Shown: positions 52,003 to 59,821 of the stretch, one piece after another
How positions within the stretch are numbered: the stretch's first letter is position 1
How the letters are laid out: each line of letters begins with the position of its first letter
Assembly (NCBI RefSeq): GCF_030718085.1
Contig: NZ_JAVAJF010000002.1
Location: forward strand, 62,001-126,000
Direction of reading: 5' to 3'
DNA: 64,000 nucleotides
Source of the DNA: Marinobacter sp. MDS2
GTDB taxonomy: Bacteria > Pseudomonadota > Gammaproteobacteria > Pseudomonadales > Oleiphilaceae
Made by a program: the position numbers and the translations under genes
Notes under the pieces: generated by a model
Seen by the model: the letters and a program-made list of their open reading frames with translations, nothing else
Database searches by the model: none
What the model was told of the DNA's origin: nothing

Positions 52003-52815
52003 ATGACAGAGCAATCCGAAAGCCAGCGCGACGGTGCCTGGGCGCATTCCTATCAACTGGTTTCCGGCCAGACGCAGCAGCATCAACTCGGTCATACCCG
52101 GTTGTGGATCACGCTGCTGGATCTGGAGTGGCAGATCCGGGAGCAGTCCTCAAAGCAAGGCACAGACCCTGAAAACTGGTACGAATCGACAGGCCATACC
52201 CTGCCATCGGCCGACGTGAAGGTTCAGCGCTTCGTGCGCACTCACGATGACGGGGTGCTTTGCTTTGTACCCGCTGTGGCCAACTTGCCGACGGTTATTC
52301 GGCCGTTTCAGCCCCTAACCATTCCCGCGGGAGCCCGCTGTGTGTTGTACGTGGGTACTACACTGTGGATGAAAGTCTGTGTTGGTGAAGCGCGTACCGA
52401 ACTGGCCGAGTTTCCGCTGGCGCCGCCGTCGATGACCTGGCTCGGTCGAAACACCCGCGAAGGTGAGCTGTGCTATGCCTCGTCAACCTATGGCCGTCTG
52501 GCGCTGGAAGCTGTGCCTAAACGCCCTTGGCGTGCGGTAACACCGGTAACCATCATCAATGAGCGGGAGAAGCCCTTGTTGCTTGAGCGATTCAGCTTAC
52601 CGACACCGTTGCTGGCGATTTACCGGAACGAGCGGGGGCAACTCTGGACCTCGGGTGTTACGGTAAAGTGCGAAACCGATATGAGTTCGGCCAGTTTGCA
52701 CATTGATCACGCGGTGATCCCGGAAGCGGGCAAGTGTGAAGCCATAGCCCCGGCGCGGGAAAAACTCGCTCGGGGCCGACGATTAGTGCGTGCCGTTGAC
52801 AATATCTTTGGCTGA
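52003..52815 (+). CDS. DUF432-like protein, first gene of the MscS-RimBK operon
   Basis: A 270-residue soluble protein of unknown function. Its sequence and its place before an MscS gene resemble the DUF432 family, which occurs with or fused to small mechanosensitive channels; that assignment is from memory of the family context, not a search. There is no signal peptide. Notable are the tryptophan-rich segment TRLWITLLDLEWQIREQ (about residues 32-48), RFVRTHDDGVLCFVPAVANLPTVIRPFQPLTIPAG (from about 75) and a basic C terminus REKLARGRRLVRAVDNIFG. The composition is beta-rich, suggesting a scaffold or binding domain. The channel gene starts 22 bases after the stop. Confidence 0.6.
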   Translation: MTEQSESQRDGAWAHSYQLVSGQTQQHQLGHTRLWITLLDLEWQIREQSSKQGTDPENWYESTGHTLPSADVKVQRFVRTHDDGVLCFVPAVANLPTVIRPFQPLTIPAGARCVLYVGTTLWMKVCVGEARTELAEFPLAPPSMTWLGRNTREGELCYASSTYGRLALEAVPKRPWRAVTPVTIINEREKPLLLERFSLPTPLLAIYRNERGQLWTSGVTVKCETDMSSASLHIDHAVIPEAGKCEAIAPAREKLARGRRLVRAVDNIFG

Positions 52816-52837
52816 CCGCCAAAACAGGAGTAGTGCT

Positions 52838-53725
52838 TTGTTTGATTCGATACAGCAAACAATCGCCGAAATCGGCAACGGCATCGCATGGGGGCAGTGG
52901 TTTTCCGCGGCGTTTCTGATGCTTCTGGGGGCTGTGCTCGGCACATTGTTCGCCCGAAGTGTCGGCCGGTTGGTGGGGGATCGGGTTTCCCGCCATCATC
53001 AGGTGATGATTCGCCGCTTGTGCTTCTATCTGGTGTTCATGCTGTTTGCGGTCGCGGCGCTCCGTGAAGCGGGTTTCTCGTTGGAGGTGGTGCTGGGCGC
53101 TGCCGGCATCCTGACCGTCGCTATTGGCTTTGCCTCGCAAACATCCGCATCGAATATTATCAGTGGCTTGTTTTTGGTGATGGAGCGTCCGTTTGAGATT
53201 GGCGATGTGATCGAAGTGGATGGCACCACCGGAGAAGTGGTGGCCATCGACTTGCTAAGCGTGAAGCTGCGTACACCCGACAACCTGTATGTGCGCATTC
53301 CGAACGAAACCCTGATTAAAACGCGGGTGGTGAACCGGTCGCGGTTTCCCATCCGGCGCATCGATCTGACGTTGGGCATTGCCTACGCCGAAGATGTGGA
53401 GCGAGTCAGCGAACTGCTGCTCGAGCTGGCGGAAGAAAATGCCGCCTGTCTGGAAGAGCCGAAAGCGTTCGTGCAGGTGACCGGTTTTGGTGCATCCTCC
53501 GTGGATCTACAGTTTTCCTTTTGGGTGCCAAAAGACCGGTTTCTTGAAGGCCGAAGCTGCATGATGATTGCGGTCAAGAAAATGCTCGACGGCCAAGGTA
53601 TCGAAATACCGTTTCCTCATACCAGCATTTATGCCGGTAGTCATTCTGAGCCATTCCGGGTGCAGCTGTTGGCACCGGAGCAACATAAAGAGAAGGGTGT
53701 CCCGGATGTCGATAAGCACGACTGA
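52838..53725 (+). CDS. MscS-family small-conductance mechanosensitive channel
   Basis: A channel that opens under membrane tension to release solutes after hypo-osmotic shock. I chose the TTG at 52838, because AGGAG at 52826-52830 stands 7 bases before it; it gives 295 residues. Three hydrophobic segments precede the cytosolic beta domain: about residues 20-40, 62-82 and the pore helix ([27 protein letters not shown], about 82-108). The domain begins near [33 protein letters not shown]. The gene overlaps rimB by 20 bases. This shows an osmotic link for the whole cluster. Confidence 0.9.
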   Translation: MFDSIQQTIAEIGNGIAWGQWFSAAFLMLLGAVLGTLFARSVGRLVGDRVSRHHQVMIRRLCFYLVFMLFAVAALREAGFSLEVVLGAAGILTVAIGFASQTSASNIISGLFLVMERPFEIGDVIEVDGTTGEVVAIDLLSVKLRTPDNLYVRIPNETLIKTRVVNRSRFPIRRIDLTLGIAYAEDVERVSELLLELAEENAACLEEPKAFVQVTGFGASSVDLQFSFWVPKDRFLEGRSCMMIAVKKMLDGQGIEIPFPHTSIYAGSHSEPFRVQLLAPEQHKEKGVPDVDKHD

Positions 53726-54197
53726 AGCAATGAAGAACACGCCACCTGCCGCCGCGGAAAACAGAGTCGGGCTGGGTTGGCGTGAATGGGTAGGGTTGCC
53801 GGAACTGGGCATCGACCGGATGAAAGCCAAGGTGGATACAGGCGCGCGTACCTCCTGCCTGCACACCTTCCGAACAGAGCCCTATACTGAAAACGGAGAG
53901 CGCCGGGTGAAATTCTGGGTGCATCCGGTCCAGAACGAAATGAAGGAAGTCGTCGAGTGCGATGCCAAAGTGCTGGATGAGCGCACCGTGACGGATTCCG
54001 GCGGCCACAAAGAACTGCGGCTGGTGATTGAAACCACGGTTGCCGTGGGCGATGAAAGCTGGCCTATTGAAATGACATTGACCAACCGGGATACCATGCG
54101 ATTCCGGATGTTGTTGGGGCGCACCGCCATGTCGGGCCGCGCCGTTGTGTACCCTGAAGCTTCTTATCTTGCCGGCGAACCGGCACCAAGGACCTGA
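53706..54197 (+). CDS. rimB: Retropepsin-like protease, RimB/DUF785 type
   Basis: A 163-residue protein of the RimB family (also annotated as ATP-dependent zinc protease, retropepsin-like). The aspartic-protease motif KVDTGARTS (about residues 41-49) and [24 protein letters not shown] (from about 119) match the family. In Pseudomonas the gene is found with rimK and is thought to act in the S6 glutamylation system. The ATG at 53706 overlaps the channel stop by 20 bases; another ATG at 53730 is possible. The rimK gene begins 2 bases after the stop. Confidence 0.85.
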   Translation: MSISTTEAMKNTPPAAAENRVGLGWREWVGLPELGIDRMKAKVDTGARTSCLHTFRTEPYTENGERRVKFWVHPVQNEMKEVVECDAKVLDERTVTDSGGHKELRLVIETTVAVGDESWPIEMTLTNRDTMRFRMLLGRTAMSGRAVVYPEASYLAGEPAPRT

Positions 54198-54199
54198 TC

Positions 54200-55105
54200 A
54201 TGAAAATTGCGATTATGTCGCGCAATCGTCACCTGTATTCCACTCGGCGTTTGATGGAAGAGGGCATCAATCGCGGGCATGAAGTGAAAGTGATCGATTG
54301 CTTGCATTGCTCGATGAACATCACCTCGGCAGATCCGAAGATTCATTATCACGAGGAAGTATTAGAGGATTTCGACGTGGTGATTCCTCGAATCGGTGCC
54401 TCGGTTACCTTTTACGGCACCGCCGTGCTGCGGCAGTTCGAAATGATGGGTGTATTCCCACTGAACGAATCGGTGGCGATAACCCGGTCCCGGGATAAAT
54501 TGCGCTCGTTGCAATTGCTGGCCCGTAAAGGCGTGGGCATGCCGGTGACCGGTTTCGCCAACAAACCGGATAACGTGCCGGAACTGCTGAAAATGGTGGG
54601 CGGCGCACCGGTGGTGATCAAACTGCTGCAAGGTACCCAAGGTATCGGTGTGGTGCTGGCGGAAACCCGAAAAGCGGCCGAGAGTGTGATCGAGGCCTTT
54701 ATGGGGCTGAAGGCTGACATACTGGTGCAGGAATTCATCAAGGAAGCCGGTGGTGCCGATATCCGCTGTTTCGTGATTGGCGACAAGGTGATTGCGGCCA
54801 TGAAACGCCAAGGTGCCGAGGGCGAGTTCCGTTCAAACCTGCACCGTGGTGGTACGGCCTCGTTGGTGCGCATTACCCCGGAAGAGCGGCGCACAGCCGT
54901 TACTGCGGCAAAAGCCATGGGCCTGAACGTGGCCGGTGTGGATCTGCTGCGCTCCAGCCGCGGGCCGTTGGTGATGGAAGTGAACTCGTCGCCCGGGCTG
55001 GAAGGCATCGAAAATGCCACCGGTAAAAATGTGGCGGGCATGATCATTAACTGGACTGAGAAAAACTATAAGCCCTGGAAAACCAAAACCAAGGGCAGAG
55101 GCTAA
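54200..55105 (+). CDS. rimK: Ribosomal protein S6 glutamate ligase RimK
   Basis: An ATP-grasp ligase that adds glutamate residues to the C terminus of ribosomal protein S6 and can also make free poly-alpha-glutamate. The 301-residue protein matches the E. coli enzyme along its length: [43 protein letters not shown], the ATP-binding [22 protein letters not shown] (about residues 134-155) and the metal-binding [12 protein letters not shown] near the end. S6 itself ends in Glu (rpsF, 24241-24657). It lies between rimB and a deacylase-type gene. Confidence 0.95.
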   Translation: MKIAIMSRNRHLYSTRRLMEEGINRGHEVKVIDCLHCSMNITSADPKIHYHEEVLEDFDVVIPRIGASVTFYGTAVLRQFEMMGVFPLNESVAITRSRDKLRSLQLLARKGVGMPVTGFANKPDNVPELLKMVGGAPVVIKLLQGTQGIGVVLAETRKAAESVIEAFMGLKADILVQEFIKEAGGADIRCFVIGDKVIAAMKRQGAEGEFRSNLHRGGTASLVRITPEERRTAVTAAKAMGLNVAGVDLLRSSRGPLVMEVNSSPGLEGIENATGKNVAGMIINWTEKNYKPWKTKTKGRG

Positions 55106-55111
55106 TCGTTT

Positions 55112-56179
55112 ATGGCAAGAGCACCGTTTGAGATTGCCGGCGTTCAGATAAAGGCCGGCACCCGCGAGACTGTGGAAGTGCCGGTGGCAAAACTCTACAC
55201 CCACACCCCGCTGCACATTCCGGTGGAAGTGGTACACGGCCGGCGTGACGGACCGGTTTTGATGGTGTGTGGTGCGATTCACGGTGATGAAATCAACGGT
55301 GTTGAAATTATTCGCCGGGTATTGAGAAACTCGGCGCTACGTCACCTTCGGGGCACCCTGGTGGCGGTGCCCATAGTGAACATATTCGGTTTTGTTCAGC
55401 GCACCCGTTACCTGCCCGATCGCCGTGATTTGAACCGGTGTTTCCCCGGCTCGGAAACGGGTTCATTAGGGGGGCGCATTGCCTATTTGTTGCGCACCCT
55501 GATCATGGAGAAGGTGACCCACATCATCGACTTGCACACGGGGGCCGTTCACCGCTTCAACCTGCCGCAGATCCGGGCCGAACTGAAAAACCCGGAAACA
55601 ACCCGCATGGCCGAAGCGTTTGGTGCACCTATCATAATTAATGCCGGGCTGCGGGACGGCAGCCTCCGTGCCTACGCAGATTCCCTCGACATACCCGTCG
55701 TTACCTTCGAAGGCGGTGAAGCCTTGCGGTTTGATGATGTGGTGATTGCCAGCGGCGTGAAAGGCATCATCCGGGTGATGCGCGAGCTGGAAATGGTACC
55801 CGCCAAGAAAGGCCCGAAAGCGCCGAAAAAACGCTCGGAAACCGCCGCAAACTCGCAGTGGGTGAGGGCCGATATCGACGGCATCATGCGGCAAGTGGCT
55901 CGTTTAGGTCAGCGTGTACGCAAAGGGCAAAAACTGGCCATGGTGGCAGACCCGTTTGGTGAAACAGAAGTGGCGATTACATCACCCTGCTCGGGCATTG
56001 TGATCTGTGTGAACAATTTGCCGCTGGTGAACGAAGGCGAGGCGATCTACCACATTGCCCGTTTTGACGAGCTGGGTGAAGCCGAGAAAGCCATGGATCA
56101 CTTCCGCAGCTCCTACGAAAGCGAGGTGCCGGAAGACGTGGCGGTACCGGTTCACCCTTGGGATGATCTGCAAAAATAA
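55112..56179 (+). CDS. AstE/AspA-type succinylglutamate desuccinylase/aspartoacylase family protein
   Basis: A 355-residue zinc amidohydrolase of the family that removes acyl groups from N-acyl amino acids. The zinc ligands are His and Glu in AIHGDEINGVE (about residues 52-62) and a later His in HIIDLHTGAVHRFNLPQI (about 145-162). The catalytic Glu lies in VTFEGGEALRFD (about 193-204). A C-terminal extension from about 245 (QWVRADIDGIMRQVARLGQRV) resembles the biotinyl-lipoyl-like domain of this subgroup. The substrate is unknown; the neighbouring RimK suggests a glutamate-containing one, which is inference. Confidence 0.85.
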   Translation: MARAPFEIAGVQIKAGTRETVEVPVAKLYTHTPLHIPVEVVHGRRDGPVLMVCGAIHGDEINGVEIIRRVLRNSALRHLRGTLVAVPIVNIFGFVQRTRYLPDRRDLNRCFPGSETGSLGGRIAYLLRTLIMEKVTHIIDLHTGAVHRFNLPQIRAELKNPETTRMAEAFGAPIIINAGLRDGSLRAYADSLDIPVVTFEGGEALRFDDVVIASGVKGIIRVMRELEMVPAKKGPKAPKKRSETAANSQWVRADIDGIMRQVARLGQRVRKGQKLAMVADPFGETEVAITSPCSGIVICVNNLPLVNEGEAIYHIARFDELGEAEKAMDHFRSSYESEVPEDVAVPVHPWDDLQK

Positions 56180-56193
56180 ACGGTGGAGCGACT

Positions 56194-56619
56194 ATGATCT
56201 GGCATCAAAACACCATTGAATTGCCGCCGTACCCCCGCGGCTTCAATCTGGTGACCGACGACATCCTGGCCCGGGCTCCGGAACTGACCAACTGCGAAGT
56301 GGGTTTGTTGAATCTCTTTATTCAGCATACCTCCGCGTCGTTGGCGATCAACGAAAACGCCGACCCCGACGTGCGCGGTGATCTGGAACGCCACTTTAAT
56401 GTAATGGTGCCGGAAGACGCGGATTATTACGAACACACGCTGGAAGGCCCGGACGACACCACCTCTCATATCAAAAACGTGATCATCGGGCCGTCACTGA
56501 CCATACCCATCACCCACGGTCAGCTGGCGCTGGGTATTTGGCAGGGTATCTATCTGTGTGAACACCGGAATCATGCGGGCGGTAGAAAAATTGTGGCGAC
56601 TCTGCAGGGGCGTTGGTGA
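56194..56619 (+). CDS. YjbQ family protein (UPF0047)
   Basis: A 141-residue member of the YjbQ family (secondary thiamine-phosphate synthase enzyme family), widespread but with unclear physiology. Typical features are the LNLFIQHTSASLAINENADPDVRGDLERHF region (from about residue 37), with the conserved His, Thr and Asp, and the C-terminal GTWQGIYLCEH-like stretch (GIWQGIYLCEHR). It starts 14 bases after the deacylase gene and closes the operon. Confidence 0.9.
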   Translation: MIWHQNTIELPPYPRGFNLVTDDILARAPELTNCEVGLLNLFIQHTSASLAINENADPDVRGDLERHFNVMVPEDADYYEHTLEGPDDTTSHIKNVIIGPSLTIPITHGQLALGIWQGIYLCEHRNHAGGRKIVATLQGRW

Positions 56620-56636
56620 TTCAAAGAGAAGCGGAA

Positions 56637-56681
56637 GTCTGGGCGCTTGGCACCGGCGAAAGTTCCGGGCCAAGCGCAGAC
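56637..56681. terminator. Stem-loop between yjbQ and the betaine transporter operon
   Basis: GTCTGGGCGCTTGGC and GCCAAGCGCAGAC can pair over 13 bp with a two-base bulge, around a 17-base loop. It lies between two converging operons. No T-run follows, so it may be a weak bidirectional terminator. Confidence 0.5.
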
Positions 56682-56691
56682 AGACTAACGA

Positions 56692-57870
56692 CTAGTCGTC
56701 CAGATGCTTACCCAGCATGGCGTGGTAAAGCTCCCGGTCGCCGATGGCGCCGGTGATTTGTCCGCCTTCTTCAACCAACAGGCTGTGGCCGGTGAAGTAG
56801 CGAATTTCGACAGCATCGCGTAGCGGTGTGTTTGGTGCGATGCGGGTTGGCTGCTTGGCCAAACTCTCGATGGCTTGTCCCTCTTGCCAGGATTGGGTCT
56901 GGAAGGTTTGGCCGTTGCTGGTAACAACCGCTTTTTCCGCCAATTCCGGTGTGTGCAGCCAGATGTCATAGCGCTTGTTCAGGCAACGATTGCCTTGGGC
57001 GTCTTCCTGAATTTCCCCGATGGGCAAGGCCAGTGAACGGGCCGCCAAAACATTGAGCGGGTTGGTGCTGGCCACAAAGCTCTTCACGTAATCGTTTTCA
57101 GGGTGCAGCACGATGGATTCCGGCTTGCCGTGCTGCACAATCTGGCCATCTTTCATGATGGCGATGTGAGAGCCCAGTTTCAGGGCTTCGTCCAAATCGT
57201 GGCTCACGAACACGATGGTTTTCTGCAGTTCTTCCTGCAGGCTCAACAGCTCATCCTGCAGCTGATGGCGAATCAGTGGGTCGAGTGCAGAGAAGGGCTC
57301 GTCCATCAGCAGGATTTCGGATTCTGTGGCCAAAGCCCGGGCCAAACCTACGCGCTGGCGCATGCCGCCAGACAATTCATCCGGGCGACACTTGGCCCAG
57401 GCTGTAAGACCAACCAACTCCAGTTGACGCGCCACTTTCTTCCGGCGTTTGGCTTTGCTCATGCCTTGCAGCTCCAGGCCCAAGGCCACGTTGTCTTCAA
57501 CGCTCAGCCACGGCATCAGTGCAAAGCTCTGGAACACCATGGAAATGCGGCGGGTGCGGATGTCGCGCTGCACTTTTTCGCTGGCCTGGGTGAAATCTAC
57601 CATCTCGCCGTCGTGTTCAATACGGATGGCGCCGCTGGTGACTTCGTTCAAGCCATTGATGCAGCGCAACAGGCTGGATTTTCCGGAGCCGGAAAGCCCC
57701 ATCAATACGCAGATTTCGCCCTTCTTCACGCTCAGGTTGGCGTTCTGTACGCCCACCACCAAGCCGGTTTTCTCGCGGATTTCAGCACGGTCGAGGCCCT
57801 GTTCAATCAGCGGTAGCGCTTGCTTGGGCTGCTTGCCGAAGACAACGTTAACGTTTTCGAATTCGATCAT
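56692..57870 (-). CDS. Choline/betaine ABC transporter ATPase (ProV/ChoV-like)
   Basis: The ATPase of a quaternary-amine importer. The 392-residue protein has Walker A GLSGSGKSSLL (about residues 59-69), signature LSGGMRQRVGLARA (about 164-177), Walker B ILLMDEPFSALDP (about 184-196) and a C-terminal region of about 110 residues that is a degenerate CBS pair, as in ProV/OpuA proteins. Last gene of the betIBA-XWV run, overlapping the permease gene by 4 bases. In Vibrio the same order is called betIBA-proXWV. Confidence 0.92.
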   Translation of the reverse strand: MIEFENVNVVFGKQPKQALPLIEQGLDRAEIREKTGLVVGVQNANLSVKKGEICVLMGLSGSGKSSLLRCINGLNEVTSGAIRIEHDGEMVDFTQASEKVQRDIRTRRISMVFQSFALMPWLSVEDNVALGLELQGMSKAKRRKKVARQLELVGLTAWAKCRPDELSGGMRQRVGLARALATESEILLMDEPFSALDPLIRHQLQDELLSLQEELQKTIVFVSHDLDEALKLGSHIAIMKDGQIVQHGKPESIVLHPENDYVKSFVASTNPLNVLAARSLALPIGEIQEDAQGNRCLNKRYDIWLHTPELAEKAVVTSNGQTFQTQSWQEGQAIESLAKQPTRIAPNTPLRDAVEIRYFTGHSLLVEEGGQITGAIGDRELYHAMLGKHLDD

Positions 57871-58715
57871 TGTGAGGGCTCTCCAGCATTGCGTTGGCGG
57901 AAGAAACGGTCCATCCAGATGGCCAGCAGTACAATGGCCAGGCCTGCTTCGAAACCTTTACCGATATCCACAGTGTTCAGCGCTCGGACTACCGGAACGC
58001 CCAAGCCATCAGCGCCGACCAGCGCGGCGATTACTACCATCGACAACGACAGCATGATGCACTGGGTAACACCGGCGCCGATGGAACTCATGGCGGCGGG
58101 CAGTTCCACTTTGAACAGCAGCTGTCGTTTGGTGCAGCCAAAGGCTTTACCGGCTTCAAGCAGTTCCGTCGGCACCTGGGAAATGCCCAGGTAGGTCAGC
58201 CTGACCGGAGCCGCAATGGCGAAGATAACGGTGGAGATCACGCCGGGCACCACGCCCAGACCAAACAGAGTGAGGGTAGGGATCAGGTACACAAACGGTG
58301 GAATGGTTTGCATCAGATCCAGTACGGGTTGCAGGAATTTGTACAGCCATTGGCTGTGTGCGGCATAAATGCCCAGTGGAATGCCGATTACGATGCACAG
58401 CAGGGTGGCATAGAGCACCAATGACAAGGTGGCCATGGTGTCTTCCCAGTAGCCGATGTTCCAGATCAGCAGGAAGCTGGCGGCGGTAAAAAGCGTGAGG
58501 CCCCAGCGGCGATGGCGCAGGTGGGCGGCCACAGTAAATAGCAATACGAGGGCGGCGGGCGGTATCCACAGAAGGGCGTCGGTCAGCCCGTGAATCATGC
58601 TTTGTAAGCCTTCGGATACAGCGTCGAAAAAGCCGCTGAAATTGATGACTAGAAAATCAACAACGTCTTCCATGAAGTCGCCGAAAGGCAGTTGATGCTC
58701 AGTTATCCAGTTCAT
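57867..58715 (-). CDS. Choline/betaine ABC transporter permease (ProW/ChoW-like)
   Basis: The membrane subunit. I chose the internal ATG at 58715 (MNWITEHQLPFGDFMED), giving 282 residues; the longer frame reads through the intergenic hairpins. Six or seven hydrophobic segments fill residues about 60-265. The EAA loop, which contacts the ATPase, is seen as ELLEAGKAFGCTKRQLLFKVELPAA (from about 166). The gene lies between the binding-protein gene and the ATPase gene, overlapping the latter. Confidence 0.92.
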   Translation of the reverse strand: MNWITEHQLPFGDFMEDVVDFLVINFSGFFDAVSEGLQSMIHGLTDALLWIPPAALVLLFTVAAHLRHRRWGLTLFTAASFLLIWNIGYWEDTMATLSLVLYATLLCIVIGIPLGIYAAHSQWLYKFLQPVLDLMQTIPPFVYLIPTLTLFGLGVVPGVISTVIFAIAAPVRLTYLGISQVPTELLEAGKAFGCTKRQLLFKVELPAAMSSIGAGVTQCIMLSLSMVVIAALVGADGLGVPVVRALNTVDIGKGFEAGLAIVLLAIWMDRFFRQRNAGEPSQ

Positions 58716-58785
58716 GGTTTTCTGTCTTTTTGGGTGCGGGCATTGCTCGCACGGAAAGTGAAAGGTGTCGGTACTTCGGATCAAG

Positions 58786-58845
58786 CGCCCCGGGCATCAG
58801 CCCGGGGCGTGCTTGTATAAGCCGCGGTGGTGTTGGTTTAACACC
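58786..58845 (-). repeat. Two hairpins between the binding-protein and permease genes
   Basis: CGCCCCGGGC (58786-58795) and GCCCGGGGCG (58800-58809) form a 10-bp, very GC-rich stem around ATCA; GGTGTT/AACACC (58829-58845) forms a second one. Their position downstream of the binding-protein gene, inside an operon, recalls the stem-loops that stabilise the upstream mRNA and let the binding protein exceed the membrane parts. No T-run follows. Confidence 0.6.
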
Positions 58846-58854
58846 CCGGGAGCT

Positions 58855-59787
58855 TTACTGCTTGAGGTAGGCTTTTACCGCAGGCAGTGCGTCTTCACCG
58901 TTCAGGGTGGTGACGCCGTCCAGCCAGCTGGTCAGTACGTCCGGGTTGTTGGACAACCAGGCGTTGGCGGCATCACGCGGGTCTTCGCCGTCGTTCAGGA
59001 TGGCGCCCATTACTTCGTTCTCCATGTTCAGCGAGAACTTCAGGTTGTTGAGCAGAGTGCCGACGTTCGGGCATTCGTTCAGGTAGTTTTTACGAACGTT
59101 TGTGCGAACCGTCGCGCCACCGTAGTTCGGCCCGAAGAAGTCGTCACCGCCGTCGAGATACGCCAGATCGTGGTTGGCGTTCATCGGGTGCGGCTCCCAC
59201 GCGAGGAAAACGACCCACTGATTGCGGCGAACCGAGCGGCTGACTTGCGACAGCATGCCGGCTTCGCTGGATTCAACCACACGGAAATCGCCCAGCCCGA
59301 AGGCATCCTGATCCACCATTTCCTGAATCAGACGGTTGCCGTCGTTGCCGGGCTCGATGCCGTAGATGCGTTCGTTGAACTCGTCCGCGTGCTTGGCAAT
59401 GTCAGCAAAGCTGGTTACACCTGCGTCGTACACAAACTGCGGTACGGCCAGGGTGTACTTCGCGCCTTCCAGGTTGGTGATGACGTTTTCAACGTCGCCG
59501 CTTTCCAGATACGGGCGCACATCGCCTTCCATAGTAGGCATCCAGTTGCCCAGGAATACGTCGATGTCTTTGTTCTTCAGAGAGCGGTAGGTCACCGGCA
59601 CAGACAGAACTTTTGCGCTGGGCTCGTAACCCATGCCTTCCAGCACTTCGGAGGCGAGTGCGGTGGTGGCGGTGATGTCTGTCCAGCCAACGTCGGCGAA
59701 ACGAACGGCTTTGCATTCGGCGTTCGGAGCTGCCGCAGCAGCTCCACTCATAGCGAGGCCAGCACAGGCCAACATAATCTTCTTCAT
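58855..59787 (-). CDS. Choline/betaine-binding periplasmic protein (ProX/ChoX-like)
   Basis: The substrate-binding subunit. The ATG at 59787 has AGGAG 7 bases before it and yields 310 residues; the open frame is longer upstream but there is no signal peptide in that part. A signal peptide (MKKIMLACAGLAMSGAAAAA) is cut before APNAE. The OpuAC-type fold is suggested by VGWTDITATTALASEVLEGMGY (from about residue 34), YRSLKNKDIDVFLGNWMPTMEGD and the tryptophan-rich WVVFLAWEPHPMNANHDL, where aromatic residues should form the quaternary-amine cage. Placed between betA and the permease gene. Confidence 0.92.
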   Translation of the reverse strand: MKKIMLACAGLAMSGAAAAAPNAECKAVRFADVGWTDITATTALASEVLEGMGYEPSAKVLSVPVTYRSLKNKDIDVFLGNWMPTMEGDVRPYLESGDVENVITNLEGAKYTLAVPQFVYDAGVTSFADIAKHADEFNERIYGIEPGNDGNRLIQEMVDQDAFGLGDFRVVESSEAGMLSQVSRSVRRNQWVVFLAWEPHPMNANHDLAYLDGGDDFFGPNYGGATVRTNVRKNYLNECPNVGTLLNNLKFSLNMENEVMGAILNDGEDPRDAANAWLSNNPDVLTSWLDGVTTLNGEDALPAVKAYLKQ

Positions 59788-59821
59788 AGTCGTTCTCCTT
59801 TCTTGGTTTCTTGTCACGTCG

